Positions 19,374-28,929 of a DNA stretch of 64,000 bases are shown here, piece after piece. Under the pieces are notes generated by a model. The model worked only from the letters and a program-made list of their open reading frames with translations, did not search any database and was not told where the DNA came from. The stretch covers positions 291,501 to 355,500 of the forward strand of contig JACKIH010000003.1 in the NCBI GenBank assembly GCA_020638575.1, read 5' to 3'. Source of the DNA: Rhodospirillaceae bacterium (GTDB taxonomy: Bacteria; Pseudomonadota; Alphaproteobacteria; DSM-16000; Inquilinaceae). Both the position numbers and the translations under genes were made by a program. The stretch's first letter is position 1. Each line of letters starts with the position of its first letter.

Positions 19374-20810
19374 TCAATGTGACGAGTCCACGTCACGCGA
19401 TCCCGCCCCGCCGGAAAGCGCATCGGCGATGCGTCCTAGCGTCTCATCCCGGCCCAGGATGGCCGCCACCTCGAAGATCCCGGGCGACATGGTGCTGCCG
19501 GTCAGCGCTGCCCGCAGGGGCTGGGCGACCTTGCCCAGCTTCAGGTCTTCGGCTTCGGTAAAGGCTCGGACCTCGGCCTCCACGGCCGATTCCGTCCATT
19601 CCGCAGCACCCGCCAGGGCTTCATGCAGGCCCTGCAGGCGCGCAGACCCGAATTCGGCCAGCAGTTCGGCCGCCTTGTCGGTCATCTCCAAAGGCCGTTG
19701 GCGCACGTAGAATGCGGCGGCTTGGGCAAGATCGACCAGCGTCTTCGCACGCTGCTGCAATCCAGGCATTCCGCGCACGAGGCGGCCGAATGCGGCCTCA
19801 TCGAGGGGTCTGGCGACCAGGGATTCCACTGCCGGGCGGATCAGCCCGGCCAGGCGCGCGGCGTCGGCCTGGCGCAGATAGTGCCCGTTCAGCGAATCGA
19901 GCTTGGCAAAATCGAAGCGCGCGGCCGATTTGCCTACCTCCGGCAGGTCGAACCAGGCGATCGCCTGCTCGGTGGAGATGATTTCGTCGTCGCCATGGGC
20001 CCAACCCAGTCGCAACAGATAGTTGCGCATGGCCTCGGGCAGATAGCCCATATCCCGGTAAGCCTCCACGCCGAGCGCACCATGGCGCTTGGACAGCTTG
20101 GCGCCGTCCGGACCGTGGATCAGCGGGATGTGCGCAAACACCGGCAGCGCCGCTCCCAACGCCTGGAAAAGCTGGGTCTGGCGGAAGGCGTTGGTCAGAT
20201 GGTCGTCGCCGCGGATCACATGGGTGATCCCCATGTCGATGTCGTCGACCACGACCGACAGCATGTAGGTGGGCGTGCCGTCGGCGCGCAGCAGAATCAT
20301 GTCGTCGAGCTGGTCGTTGCGCACCGTCACCTCGCCCTGCACGGCATCGGCGATGGTGGTGCTGCCGTCCGTGGGGGCGCGGAACCGCACCGCAGGCGGA
20401 ACGTCGGCCGGAGCGTCGGCCGGATCGCGGTCGCGCCAGCGGCCGTCGTAGCGGGGCGGCCGGCCTTCGGCGCGGGCGCGGCTGCGCATCTCCTCCAGCT
20501 CCGCCGGGGTGGCGTAGCAGCGATAGGCAAGCCCCGCCTCCAGCAGCCGGTGGGCAGCGGCGGCGTGGCGATCGCGCCGGGCGAACTGGCTTTCCGCCTC
20601 GCCGTCCCAGTCCAGTTCCAGCCATCTCAGCCCGTCGAGGATCGCCTGCACCGCTTGCGGGGTGGAGCGGGCGCGGTCGGTATCCTCGATGCGCAGGATG
20701 AAGCGTCCGCCGTGGTGGCGGGCGTAGAGCCAGTTGAACAAGGCGGTGCGCGCACCCCCGATGTGCAGGAAACCGGTGGGGGAGGGCGCAAAACGGGTGA
20801 CAACGGTCAT
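19374..20810 (-). CDS. gltX: Glutamyl-tRNA synthetase
   Basis: The 478-residue class I synthetase charges tRNA with glutamate. The HIGH-type motif is in [19 protein letters not shown] and the KMSKS-type motif is AKLSKRHGA. The catalytic fold is followed by a helical anticodon-binding domain ending near position 19374. Many alphaproteobacteria have two GluRS enzymes, one non-discriminating and working with GatCAB on tRNA-Gln; which type this is cannot be decided by eye. The gene diverges from comEC with a gap of only a few bases between the predicted starts. Confidence 0.95.
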   Translation of the reverse strand: MTVVTRFAPSPTGFLHIGGARTALFNWLYARHHGGRFILRIEDTDRARSTPQAVQAILDGLRWLELDWDGEAESQFARRDRHAAAAHRLLEAGLAYRCYATPAELEEMRSRARAEGRPPRYDGRWRDRDPADAPADVPPAVRFRAPTDGSTTIADAVQGEVTVRNDQLDDMILLRADGTPTYMLSVVVDDIDMGITHVIRGDDHLTNAFRQTQLFQALGAALPVFAHIPLIHGPDGAKLSKRHGALGVEAYRDMGYLPEAMRNYLLRLGWAHGDDEIISTEQAIAWFDLPEVGKSAARFDFAKLDSLNGHYLRQADAARLAGLIRPAVESLVARPLDEAAFGRLVRGMPGLQQRAKTLVDLAQAAAFYVRQRPLEMTDKAAELLAEFGSARLQGLHEALAGAAEWTESAVEAEVRAFTEAEDLKLGKVAQPLRAALTGSTMSPGIFEVAAILGRDETLGRIADALSGGAGSRDVDSSH

Positions 20811-20815
20811 GGACG

Positions 20816-22948
20816 ATGGGGGGCAGCGGTCACACAGTGGCGGGCGTCATAGCACACCCCGTCGCCGCGAGGCACCATGTTGGGACCGCCGTTTTGAGAC
20901 CGCCGGAGGGCCTCGGCCCGCTGGCCGCCGAGCGCGACCGCTGGGTGCTGTGGATGCCGGTGGCCTTCGGTGCGGGTATTGCCGGTTATTTCGCCCTGCC
21001 GGTGGAACCGCCGCTGTGGGCGGCCCTGGCGGCCCTCGCACTGGCCGTGGCCGCAGCCCTTGCCCTGCGCCGCCGGCCGGCCATCGCCGTACCGCTGCTG
21101 GGGCTTGCCCTGCTGGCGGCCGGGGTGGGGGCCGGCACTCTGGGCACGGCCTTGACCGCGACTCCGCTGTGGGACGAGCGGCCGCACCGCGGCATGCTCG
21201 AAGGTGTCGTCGTCGGCGTCGACCGGCAGCCGCGCGGCGCCCGCGTGACCCTGGACGATGTGGCCTTTTCTGGCCGGCGTGGCGACCTGCCCGCACCGCG
21301 CCTGGTGCGCGTGCGCCTGCTGCCGTCCGATCCCGCGCCGCAGATCGGCAGCCGTATCGCCGTGTTCGGCGAGCTGTCCGGACCGCGCCGTCCCGTCGCC
21401 CCCGGCGCCTTCGACTTCCGCCGCTGGGCCTACTTCCAGGGCCTCAGCGCCACCGGCTTCGCCATGGGCCATGCCGAGATCGTGGCGGCGCCGGGAGCGG
21501 GCGGCTTCTGGCGCTCCATCGATGCCGTGCGGGCGGACATGGTGGCGCGTATCGAGCGGGCGCTGGATCCTCCCGCCGCCGGGTTCGCCGCGGCGCTCCT
21601 CACCGGCCAGCGCGGCGGCGTCGACGATGCCACCTACGAGGTGCTGCGCGATGCCGGGCTTGCCCACCTGCTGGCCATTTCGGGCCTGCATGTGGGGCTG
21701 GTGGCGGGCGGCGTGTTCGTGCTGGTGCGGCTGCTCGGCAGCCTCTTCGAGCGCCTGGCCGTCACCCGGCCGATCAAGAAATGGGCGGCGGTGGCGGCCC
21801 TGGTCTCGGCGGTCGGCTACATGCTGCTGGTGGGGGCGCCGGTGCCGACGCAGCGGGCGGTGCTGATGACCGGGCTGGTGCTCCTGGCCGTACTGGCGGA
21901 CCGCGAGGCGCTCAGCATGCGCCTGGTGGCCTGGGCCGCCCTGGTGGTGCTGGTGCTGGCGCCGCACGCCGTCGTATCCGCCAGCTTCCAGATGTCGTTT
22001 GCCGCCGTGGTCGGCCTGGTCGCCGCCTACGAGTGGCTGGCCCCAACGATGGGGCGCTGGCGACGCCGCGGCGGACCGGTGCGTGCCATAGCCATCTACC
22101 TGGCGGGTGTGCTGATGAGCACGGCGGTGGCCGGCCTCGCGACCGCTCCCTTCTCGGTGTTCCACTTCCAGACGGTGGCGACGGCCGGCGCGCTCGCCAA
22201 CCTACTGGCCGTGCCATTGACCGCCTTCTGGATCATGCCCTTCGGCATGCTCGCCTACCTCGCCATGCCGCTGGGGCTGGAGGCGGGGCCGCTTTACATG
22301 ATGGGCCTCGGCGTCTCCGCCCTGGTTTGGATTGCCGGTGAGGCGGCCCAGTTGGCCGGCGGCAGTGCGCGGATGCTGCCGCCGCCGGTCTGGGGCTTGG
22401 CACTCGTCGCCCTCGGCGGGCTGTGGTTGTGCCTGTGGCGCCGGCGCTGGCGGCTGCTCGGCCTTGTGGCGGTGGCGGCCGGGCTTGGCTCTGCGACCGT
22501 CGAGCGGCCGCCGGATCTGCTGGTGGGCGACACTGCCGAATTGGCTGCCCTCATCGAAGGCGAACCGCGTCGCCTGGTGCTCACCAGCCTCAACCGGGAG
22601 CGCTTTGCCGCCGCTGCCTGGGCGGATCGCTTCGCCGCGGTCTCGACGGTCGCTCTGCGCGACCTGCCGGCCTCCCGGCAGGGCTGCGACGCGCTCGGCT
22701 GCATCGTCCACCACGCCGGGACCACACTGGCCCTGGTGGCCGACCCGCGGGCGCTCGACGAGGACTGTGCCGCCGCCGACCTGGTGGTGGCCGAAGTACC
22801 GGTGCGCCGACCCTGCGCGGCCACGGTGATCGACCGGTTCGATGTGTGGCGCAACGGCGCCCACGCGGTGTGGCTGGGCGAGGGCGCGCCGGTGATCGAG
22901 ACGGTGGCCGGCCGCACCGGCCAACGGCCCTGGGCACTCACCCGCTGA
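20816..22948 (+). CDS. comEC: ComEC/Rec2 family DNA-uptake channel protein
   Basis: This is a large inner-membrane protein of up to 710 residues. Near the N-terminus are hydrophobic segments and a DUF4131-like OB region ([18 protein letters not shown]). The Competence domain core follows: [53 protein letters not shown]. ComEC homologues form the channel for single-stranded DNA during natural transformation. The C-terminal region lacks the HxHxDH metallo-beta-lactamase motif of Bacillus ComEC, as in many alphaproteobacterial versions. The start is uncertain: ATG 20816, GTG 20837 or later codons are all possible and none has a clear ribosome site. It diverges from gltX and converges on lexA. 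Confidence 0.85.
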   Translation: MGGSGHTVAGVIAHPVAARHHVGTAVLRPPEGLGPLAAERDRWVLWMPVAFGAGIAGYFALPVEPPLWAALAALALAVAAALALRRRPAIAVPLLGLALLAAGVGAGTLGTALTATPLWDERPHRGMLEGVVVGVDRQPRGARVTLDDVAFSGRRGDLPAPRLVRVRLLPSDPAPQIGSRIAVFGELSGPRRPVAPGAFDFRRWAYFQGLSATGFAMGHAEIVAAPGAGGFWRSIDAVRADMVARIERALDPPAAGFAAALLTGQRGGVDDATYEVLRDAGLAHLLAISGLHVGLVAGGVFVLVRLLGSLFERLAVTRPIKKWAAVAALVSAVGYMLLVGAPVPTQRAVLMTGLVLLAVLADREALSMRLVAWAALVVLVLAPHAVVSASFQMSFAAVVGLVAAYEWLAPTMGRWRRRGGPVRAIAIYLAGVLMSTAVAGLATAPFSVFHFQTVATAGALANLLAVPLTAFWIMPFGMLAYLAMPLGLEAGPLYMMGLGVSALVWIAGEAAQLAGGSARMLPPPVWGLALVALGGLWLCLWRRRWRLLGLVAVAAGLGSATVERPPDLLVGDTAELAALIEGEPRRLVLTSLNRERFAAAAWADRFAAVSTVALRDLPASRQGCDALGCIVHHAGTTLALVADPRALDEDCAAADLVVAEVPVRRPCAATVIDRFDVWRNGAHAVWLGEGAPVIETVAGRTGQRPWALTR

Positions 22949-22972
22949 GTTGTGGCGATGCCGCTTCGGCGC

Positions 22973-22996
22973 GCCGCTCAGCCGCTCAGCCGCTCA
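22973..22996. repeat. Three tandem copies of GCCGCTCA
   Basis: The octamer GCCGCTCA occurs three times head to tail (22973-22980, 22981-22988, 22989-22996). The last copy contains the lexA stop codon read on the minus strand. This is a short slippage-prone repeat at the comEC-lexA convergence; no function is evident. Confidence 0.8.
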
Positions 22997-23692
22997 GTCG
23001 TATCGCCGCAGCAGTCCCACCAAGCGGCCCTGCACCTGCACCCGGTCGGGACCGAAAATACGGGTTTCATAGGACGGATTGGCGGGTTCCAGCGCGATCG
23101 TCTTGCCGCGCCGGCGCAGCCGCTTCAGCGTCACTTCCAGCCCGTCCACCAGGGCGACGACAATGGCGCCGCTGTCGGCCACCTGAGTCTTCTGGATGAT
23201 CACCGTGTCGCCGTCCAAGATGCCGGCATTGACCATGCTGTCGCCGGCCACCTCAAGCGCGTAGTGCTCGCCGCGGCCGAGCAGGCCGGCGGGCACGTCT
23301 GCCCGGCGGGAGGGATCGCGCAGGGCTTCGATGGGCGTGCCGGCGGCGATGCGGCCATAGAGGGGCAGGGAGACGAGCGACCCCTCCGGTTCCGGCTCGC
23401 GCGGTGTTGCCCGGAAGTTCGGCCGGACCACGGTGGTGTCGCCCGCCTCGCTGCCCAGCACGTCCGCCCGGGCCAGCCCATCGGGCAGCCGCGTGACCTC
23501 CAGCGCGCGGGCGCGGTGGGGCAGCCGGCGGATGAAGCCGCGCTCTTCCAGCCCGGTGATCAGGCGGTGGATGCCCGATTTGGAGCGCAGGCCGAGGGCA
23601 TCCTTCATTTCGTCGAATGACGGCGACACGCCGCCTTCCGACAGACGCTGATTGATGAACAGGAGCAGTTCCTGCTGCTTGCGGGTCAACAT
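22994..23692 (-). CDS. lexA: SOS response transcriptional repressor LexA
   Basis: The 232-residue repressor has an N-terminal winged helix ([34 protein letters not shown]) and a C-terminal S24 autoprotease. The expected self-cleavage bond is A117-G118 in [11 protein letters not shown]. The catalytic serine is S152 ([10 protein letters not shown]) and the lysine is K190 (EVTLKRL). RecA filaments trigger self-cleavage and release of DNA-damage genes. The ATG at 23692 matches the family N-terminus; an in-frame start 42 bases upstream does not. A GAAC-N7-AAAC element lies upstream, suggesting autoregulation. Confidence 0.96.
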   Translation of the reverse strand: MLTRKQQELLLFINQRLSEGGVSPSFDEMKDALGLRSKSGIHRLITGLEERGFIRRLPHRARALEVTRLPDGLARADVLGSEAGDTTVVRPNFRATPREPEPEGSLVSLPLYGRIAAGTPIEALRDPSRRADVPAGLLGRGEHYALEVAGDSMVNAGILDGDTVIIQKTQVADSGAIVVALVDGLEVTLKRLRRRGKTIALEPANPSYETRIFGPDRVQVQGRLVGLLRRYD

Positions 23693-23760
23693 GTCGATGC
23701 TCCCGAATGCGAAACTTGAGGGCGGCCGGGCCAACGCCGACTCACGCTATGATTGAGACA

Positions 23761-23775
23761 GAACAAACCAAAAAC
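23761..23775 (-). promoter_or_regulatory. Probable LexA operator (SOS box) of lexA
   Basis: The plus strand reads GAAC-AAACCAA-AAAC, that is GTTT-N7-GTTC on the lexA coding strand. The alphaproteobacterial LexA operator is the direct repeat GTTC-N7-GTTC; this copy has the exact spacing and an A-rich centre, with one core mismatch. It lies about 70 bases upstream of the lexA ATG, where autoregulatory boxes are expected. Confidence 0.6.
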
Positions 23776-23821
23776 GTCAAGCCGCCAGCAGACCGAATTG
23801 CCTGAAAAATCAAGCGTCCAA

Positions 23822-25036
23822 TCAGAGGGGGAGCGTCTCGTCCTCGAACCGGACGATGGTCACGGCGTCGCCGGCCGCAGCGGGTGGGGCGAGCGGCGGG
23901 CGCACCACCAGGCATTGGGCGGCGGCCATCAGCGACACCATGGCGCTGTCCTGCGCTGCAAACGGCGTCGCCACCAGCACGCCGTCGACCCCGCGGTCGA
24001 GCCGCGCGCGCATGTATTCCTCCCGCCGGTCGTTGGCCGGCAGATCGCGGCCGAGACGCACGGATTCCCGCCGGTCGCCGTCGTCCGGCAGGCCCTGCAG
24101 GGCACGCAATACGGGCCGCAGGAACAGCAGCCCGCAGATCATGGTGGAGACGGGGTTGCCGGGCAGGCCGAGCATGGGCACGCCGCCAATGCGGCCATGC
24201 ATCAGCGGTTTGCCGGGGCGCATGGCGATGGACCAGAACCCGAGGTCGAGGCCGGCCGGCACCAGGGCGTCGCGCACCAGGTCGTGCTCTCCGACCGAAG
24301 CCCCGCCGGTGGTGACCAAGAGGTCGCAGCCGACGGCGCCGGCGGCGAGGTGACGCAATGCGTCGACGTCGTCGGCGGCGGTGGGCAGCATCACTGGCTG
24401 GCCGCCAAGTGCCGTCACCATGGCCGCCAGACCCGGCGAGTTGGAGCTGGGGAGCTGGCTCGGGCCGATGGGCTCGCCCGGCAGCACCACCTCGTCGCCG
24501 GTGGCGAGGATGGCGACGCGCGGGCGCCGGCGCACCGCCAGCCACGGCACATTCATGGCGGCGGCCAACGCCACGGCCCGGGCGTTGAGGCGGCGGCCCG
24601 CCTCCAGCAGCACCTGGCCGGCGGCGAAGTCGAGACCCTGGGGGCGCACGTAACGTCCGAGGGCGGCGGTCTCCCTCACCGTCACCCGGTCGCCCTCGGC
24701 CTCGGTGTTCTCCTGGATGACGATGGTATCGGCACCCGCGGGCAGGGGAGCGCCGGTGAAGATGCGCACGCATTCCCCCGGCCCGACCGTGCCGGAAAAC
24801 ACCTGGCCGGCGGGTACCGCACCGATCTGGCGCAGGATCGCCGGCACCTTGGCCACATCGGCGGCGCGCACGCCGTAGCCGTCCATGGCGGAGGTGGCGG
24901 CGGCGGGCGAGGTGATGCGGGCAGCCACCGGTTCGGCCAGCACGCGGCCGAGTGCATCGGGCAGGGCCACCATTTCGGCGGGCAGGGGGGCGAGGCCCTC
25001 CAGCACCCGCGCGCGGGCTTCGGCGACGGAGATCAT
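23822..25036 (-). CDS. moeA: Molybdopterin molybdenumtransferase
   Basis: MoeA inserts molybdate into adenylylated molybdopterin to complete the cofactor. The 404-residue protein has the family order: N-terminal [44 protein letters not shown], the MogA-like core [67 protein letters not shown], and a C-terminal beta domain. Its ATG overlaps the moaC stop by four bases (ATGA). It ends the trpGDC-moaC-moeA run. No molybdoenzyme gene is present in this window. Confidence 0.95.
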   Translation of the reverse strand: MISVAEARARVLEGLAPLPAEMVALPDALGRVLAEPVAARITSPAAATSAMDGYGVRAADVAKVPAILRQIGAVPAGQVFSGTVGPGECVRIFTGAPLPAGADTIVIQENTEAEGDRVTVRETAALGRYVRPQGLDFAAGQVLLEAGRRLNARAVALAAAMNVPWLAVRRRPRVAILATGDEVVLPGEPIGPSQLPSSNSPGLAAMVTALGGQPVMLPTAADDVDALRHLAAGAVGCDLLVTTGGASVGEHDLVRDALVPAGLDLGFWSIAMRPGKPLMHGRIGGVPMLGLPGNPVSTMICGLLFLRPVLRALQGLPDDGDRRESVRLGRDLPANDRREEYMRARLDRGVDGVLVATPFAAQDSAMVSLMAAAQCLVVRPPLAPPAAAGDAVTIVRFEDETLPL

Positions 25037-25536
25037 TCAGGGGCGTTCCCGAGGGCCGTCCCAGGAGCCGTCCAGGTTCCCGACTTGCCGCCGCTCTTGT
25101 GCAGCAGGCGCACCGCATCCACCACCATGGCGCGGTCGACCGCCTTGCACATGTCGTAGACCGTAAGCCCGGCCACTGCGGCTGCCGTCATGGCTTCCAT
25201 CTCCACGCCCGTCCGTCCCGTGGTGCGGGCGGTGGCACGGATGGACACGCCGCCGGCCGCTTCGTCGCAGGTCAGTTCGACCTCCACAGAGGTGAGCGGC
25301 AGCGGATGGCACAGCGGGATCAGGTTTGCGGTCTGCTTGGCCGCCATGATGCCGGCGAGCCGGGCCACACCGAGCACGTCCCCCTTGGCGGCCGACCCTG
25401 CGGCGATCATGGCGAGCGTTTCCGGCGCCATGCGCACCGTGGCCGCGGCCACGGCCAAGCGCTCGGTTTCCGGCTTGGCCGAGACGTCGACCATGCGCGC
25501 CTTGCCGGACTCATCGAAATGGGTGAAGCCGCTCAT
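25033..25536 (-). CDS. moaC: Cyclic pyranopterin monophosphate synthase
   Basis: MoaC converts the MoaA product to cyclic pyranopterin monophosphate, the first stable molybdopterin intermediate. The 167-residue protein shows the standard motifs [66 protein letters not shown] and the terminal lysine-rich KSGGKSG. It starts 15 bases after trpC and overlaps moeA by four bases, so the molybdopterin genes are read with the tryptophan genes, as is common in alphaproteobacteria. Confidence 0.97.
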   Translation of the reverse strand: MSGFTHFDESGKARMVDVSAKPETERLAVAAATVRMAPETLAMIAAGSAAKGDVLGVARLAGIMAAKQTANLIPLCHPLPLTSVEVELTCDEAAGGVSIRATARTTGRTGVEMEAMTAAAVAGLTVYDMCKAVDRAMVVDAVRLLHKSGGKSGTWTAPGTALGNAPE

Positions 25537-25551
25537 GACGCACTCAGGGGC

Positions 25552-26376
25552 TCAGGGACCGATGGGGGCGGCGGCGGGTTCCACCACGCCCGTCAGCAGG
25601 CGGCGGGTGGCGTCGGTCACGTCGGGCTGACGCATCAGGCTTTCGCCGATGAGGAAGGTGGTGACGCCGACGGCGGCGAGGCGGGCCAGGTCGTCCGGCG
25701 TATAAAGGCCGCTCTCGCCCACCACCGGGCGGTGGTCGGGTACCAGCGGGGCAAGGCGCTCGGTGGTCGCCAGGTCGACCTCAAGGGTCTTCAGGTTGCG
25801 GTTGTTGATGCCGATGAGGTCGCCGTCCAGCTCCAGCGCGCGGTCCAGTTCCGCGTCGTCGTGCACCTCCACCAGCGCATCCATGCCCCAGTCATGGGCG
25901 GTGGCGATGAGATCGGCCGCCAGCGCATCATCCACCGCCGCCAGGATGATCAGCACGCAGTCGGCCCCGAGCGCGCGGGCCTCGACGATCTGGTAGGGAT
26001 CGAGCATGAAATCCTTGCGCAGCACCGGCAGCCCCACGGCCGCCCGAGCCGCCACCAGATAGTCGTCGCACCCCTGGAAGTAGGGCGCGTCGGTGAGCAC
26101 CGACAGGCAGGTGGCTCCGCCCGCGGCATAGGCGCGCGCCAGCGCCGGCGGGTCGAAATCCGCACGGATCAGGCCCTTGGAGGGCGACGCCTTCTTGATC
26201 TCCGCAATCAGCCCGTAGGCGCCGAGATCGCGCTTGTGGCGCAGCGCCTGGGCGAAGCCGCGCACCTTGGGGGCGGCATGGGCGGCGGTTTCCACCTCCG
26301 CCAGCGGCCGCTCCACCCGGCGGCGGGTGAGCTCGCGGCGCGTGTCGGCGCAGATGCGCGCCAGCACGTCAGACAT
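25552..26376 (-). CDS. trpC: Indole-3-glycerol phosphate synthase
   Basis: The enzyme closes the indole ring from CdRP in tryptophan synthesis. This is the monofunctional 274-residue (beta/alpha)8 form. Active-site segments are [21 protein letters not shown], the lysine loop [42 protein letters not shown] and [15 protein letters not shown]. Its ATG overlaps the end of trpD by eight bases. The fusion with TrpF seen in enterobacteria is absent, and no trpF lies nearby. Confidence 0.96.
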   Translation of the reverse strand: MSDVLARICADTRRELTRRRVERPLAEVETAAHAAPKVRGFAQALRHKRDLGAYGLIAEIKKASPSKGLIRADFDPPALARAYAAGGATCLSVLTDAPYFQGCDDYLVAARAAVGLPVLRKDFMLDPYQIVEARALGADCVLIILAAVDDALAADLIATAHDWGMDALVEVHDDAELDRALELDGDLIGINNRNLKTLEVDLATTERLAPLVPDHRPVVGESGLYTPDDLARLAAVGVTTFLIGESLMRQPDVTDATRRLLTGVVEPAAAPIGP

Positions 26377-27412
26377 CCATGTCCTCCGAAGCCGGCGTGG
26401 TGGAGATGGCGATCAGCCGCTCCAGCGCCGCCAGGGCACGCCCGTCGTTGATCACATGGGCGGCGAGTGCAGCCCCTTCGGCCAAGGTCGCGGCCTTGTC
26501 GGCCACGATCAGCGCGGCGGCGGCGTTGAGCAGCACGATGTCGCGGTAGGGCCCCGGCTCGCCCGCCAGCAGGGCGCGCAAGGCCGCGGCATTGGCCTCC
26601 GCCTCGCCGCCCTTGAGCGCCTGGGGAAAGGCCCGCGGCAGGCCGGCCTCATCCGGCGTCACCTCGAACGACCGCACCACCCCGTTCTTCAGTTCCGCCA
26701 CATGGCTAGGGCCGGTGGTGGTCAGCTCGTCCAGCCCGTCGCTGCCGTGCACCACCCAGGCAGCTTCGGTTCCCAAGCGTTGCAGGGTTTCCGCCACCGG
26801 CGTCACCCATTCGCGCGCGAACACGCCGACGAGCTGGCGCGTGGCGCCGGCCGGGTTGGACAGCGGGCCCAGCAGGTTGAAGATGGTGCGGGTGCCCAGT
26901 TCCACCCGCGTCGGCCCCACATGGCGCATGGCGCCGTGGTGGCGCGGCGCCATCATGAAGCACACCTTGGCTTCCCACAGGGCGCGGCGCACCAGCGTCA
27001 TGTCGGCATCGATGTCGACGCCGAGGGCCGCCAGCACATCGGCAGCACCTGACTTGCTGGAGAGCGCGCGGTTGCCGTGCTTGGCCACCGGCACGCCGGC
27101 ACCGGCCAGAACGAAGGCGACCGCGGTGGAGATGTTCCAGGTGCCCTGACCGTCGCCGCCGGTGCCGCAGACATCGATGGCGCCCTTCGGCGCATCGACG
27201 CTGAGGGCCTTGGCGCGCATCACCCGGGCGGCCCCGGTGATTTCCGCCACCGTCTCGCCGCGCACGCGCAGCGCCATCAGGAAACCGCCCATCTGCGATG
27301 CCGTGGCGCCGCCCGTCATGAGGATTTCGAAGGCTGCGGCGGCTTCGTCCTCGCTCAGGCTCTCGCCGTTGGCGACCTTGGCGAGGAAGGGTTTGAGTTC
27401 GTTCTGGCTCAT
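26369..27412 (-). CDS. trpD: Anthranilate phosphoribosyltransferase
   Basis: TrpD joins anthranilate to PRPP. The 347-residue protein begins with the helical domain ([21 protein letters not shown]). The PRPP-binding glycine loop [16 protein letters not shown] follows, then [38 protein letters not shown] and [17 protein letters not shown]. Spacing to trpG is 18 bases, and it overlaps trpC by eight. It lacks an N-terminal TrpG fusion; the amidotransferase is the separate upstream gene. Confidence 0.96.
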   Translation of the reverse strand: MSQNELKPFLAKVANGESLSEDEAAAAFEILMTGGATASQMGGFLMALRVRGETVAEITGAARVMRAKALSVDAPKGAIDVCGTGGDGQGTWNISTAVAFVLAGAGVPVAKHGNRALSSKSGAADVLAALGVDIDADMTLVRRALWEAKVCFMMAPRHHGAMRHVGPTRVELGTRTIFNLLGPLSNPAGATRQLVGVFAREWVTPVAETLQRLGTEAAWVVHGSDGLDELTTTGPSHVAELKNGVVRSFEVTPDEAGLPRAFPQALKGGEAEANAAALRALLAGEPGPYRDIVLLNAAAALIVADKAATLAEGAALAAHVINDGRALAALERLIAISTTPASEDMDV

Positions 27413-27430
27413 GGTCTCGGTATCGATCGG

Positions 27431-28015
27431 TCAGGCGGCGTGGTGGAGTGCCGTCTCCCCCAGGAAATTGCGCAGCAGGGCGTGGCCATGCTCGGTGGCG
27501 ATGCTTTCGGGGTGGAACTGCACGCCGTGGATCGGCCGGTGGGCGTGGCGCACGGCCATGATCGTGCCGTCCGCGGTCCAGGCGATGGGGATGATGTCTG
27601 CCGACAGGCCGGCCGGGTTGACCGCCAGGCTGTGGTAGCGTGTCGCCTTGAAGGGCGAGGGCAGGCCGGCCAGCACGCCGGTGCCGTCGTGGGTGATCTC
27701 GCTGATCTTGCCGTGCATGATCTGCGGCGCACCGGTGATCATGCCGCCATAGGCCTGGCCGATGGCCTGGTGGCCGAGGCAGACGCCGAGGATCGGCAGT
27801 TGCGGCGGGGCGGCACGGACGAGATCGAGGCAGATGCCGGCTTCGTTGGGCGTACACGGGCCGGGCGACAACACGATCGCCTCCGCTCCCATGCCCAAGG
27901 CGGCATCGACCGACAGTGCGTCGTTGCGCTTCACCACCACCTGGGCGCCGAGGTCACCGAGGAAATGCACGAGGTTCCAGGTGAAGCTGTCGTAGTTGTC
28001 GATCAGCAGGATCAT
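27431..28015 (-). CDS. trpG: Anthranilate synthase glutamine amidotransferase component
   Basis: This class I glutaminase (194 residues) supplies ammonia to TrpE. The ATG at 28015 gives the canonical start MILLIDNYDSFTWNLVHF and has GGGG eight bases upstream; a GTG nine bases earlier is possible. The triad is the cysteine in ILGVCLGHQAIGQ, plus the histidine and glutamate of GVQFHPESI. PabA-type activity for folate cannot be excluded, but its place before trpDC argues for tryptophan. It is cut off from trpE by the plus-strand HEPN gene, so it needs a promoter in 28016-28273 or readthrough across that gene. Confidence 0.94.
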   Translation of the reverse strand: MILLIDNYDSFTWNLVHFLGDLGAQVVVKRNDALSVDAALGMGAEAIVLSPGPCTPNEAGICLDLVRAAPPQLPILGVCLGHQAIGQAYGGMITGAPQIMHGKISEITHDGTGVLAGLPSPFKATRYHSLAVNPAGLSADIIPIAWTADGTIMAVRHAHRPIHGVQFHPESIATEHGHALLRNFLGETALHHAA

Positions 28016-28185
28016 CGGCCGCACCCCGGCAGGTGAGTTGGTGATGGGCCGACGTTAGCCGCCCGACTGCTGGATTGCCAGATCTGCCGCTCAACACCAG
28101 TGTTACCGCCGGCGGGAGGGCGAGACGCTCTAGCGGCTGTTGACGATCGACGCCTCTCGCGGGAGCGTGAAGTACAGAAACGAAT

Positions 28186-28226
28186 AACCCCGGCCGCATG
28201 CCTAGGGCAGAGACGGTACCGGGGTT
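28186..28226. repeat. 8-bp inverted repeat upstream of the HEPN gene
   Basis: AACCCCGG (28186-28193) and CCGGGGTT (28219-28226) are perfect inverted copies separated by 25 bases. The right arm covers the expected -35 region of the candidate promoter whose -10 box is at 28239-28244. It could be an operator for the HEPN gene, part of trpG control, or chance. Confidence 0.4.
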
Positions 28227-28238
28227 TCCGAAAGCAGA

Positions 28239-28244
28239 TATAAT
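28239..28244 (+). promoter_or_regulatory. Candidate -10 box of the HEPN/Abi-like gene
   Basis: A perfect TATAAT lies 29 bases before the ATG at 28274. No good -35 hexamer is found 16-18 bases upstream, and there is no Shine-Dalgarno sequence before the ATG. Transcription would give a very short leader. An exact consensus -10 box is unusual in this GC-rich region and supports an independent, possibly regulated, transcript. Confidence 0.45.
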
Positions 28245-28273
28245 TCCCCGCGCCCATCGAATCAAGCGCGGCC

Positions 28274-28921
28274 ATGACATCCGATTTTCCCCCCTCGCTC
28301 GTTGACGCCCTCTCCCTTGAGCGTTTCGCCCGATATGTTGATTGGGCGGGCGGAAACGAGAGCCGTGCGCTCCATCTCTACACACTCAATACTCAACTTT
28401 CCGAAGCGCTCTATACGCCACTGCAGATGCTCGAAGTGGCTCTGCGCAACCGAATTCACGCGGTCATGTCGGCATCTCGGCACGATCGCTGGTTCGAAGA
28501 GGCAGGTTTCTTGAAGATCATCAGCCAGCCCGCACAAGTCGCCAAGGCGACGGCGGACGTCACGGATGGTCGGAAGGACGCCACACCGGGGCGTGTCGTC
28601 GCCGCCCTGACCTTCGGATTTTGGACGTCAATGCTTGCCAAGGAATACGAAGATCTTTGGCAAATGACCCTGCACAGAATTGCCAAACGGGAGGACGGAA
28701 AGGGCCTGCGCCGGAAAGACCTGTCCACTCCGCTCAACCCAATTCGCACCCTACGCAATCGCGTAGCCCATCACGAACCGATCATCCACTGGGATCTGCG
28801 CAAGCACTACGCAAACATGCTGCAGGTCACCGAGTGGCTGTCGCCGGCCGCCGCGGCTTGGTGCCGACAGTACAGCCGCTTTCCCGCCGTCCATCCGCCC
28901 GAGCGGCCAGTCTTGGCCTGA
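28274..28921 (+). CDS. HEPN-domain Abi-like protein, probable RNase of a defence system
   Basis: The product is 215 residues and almost entirely helical. Early on is LYTPLQMLEVALRNRIHAV, typical of Abi-type proteins. The HEPN catalytic motif R-N-x3-H occurs as RNRVAH at residues 161-166, inside LNPIRTLRNRVAHHEPI. HEPN proteins of this type are usually metal-independent RNases in abortive infection or toxin-antitoxin systems; activity here is inferred. It lies on the plus strand between trpE and trpG, splitting a cluster that is normally contiguous. Its base composition is lower in GC than its neighbours (28381-28440 has 31 G/C of 60). Both suggest horizontal insertion. No antitoxin gene is visible beside it, so it may be self-limiting or a solitary Abi gene. 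Confidence 0.72.
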   Translation: MTSDFPPSLVDALSLERFARYVDWAGGNESRALHLYTLNTQLSEALYTPLQMLEVALRNRIHAVMSASRHDRWFEEAGFLKIISQPAQVAKATADVTDGRKDATPGRVVAALTFGFWTSMLAKEYEDLWQMTLHRIAKREDGKGLRRKDLSTPLNPIRTLRNRVAHHEPIIHWDLRKHYANMLQVTEWLSPAAAAWCRQYSRFPAVHPPERPVLA

Positions 28922-28929
28922 GCGGGGAG

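Noticed and set aside
22973..22996. CRISPR-like repeats
   Set aside because: Only three 8-bp tandem copies without spacers; this is a simple short tandem repeat.
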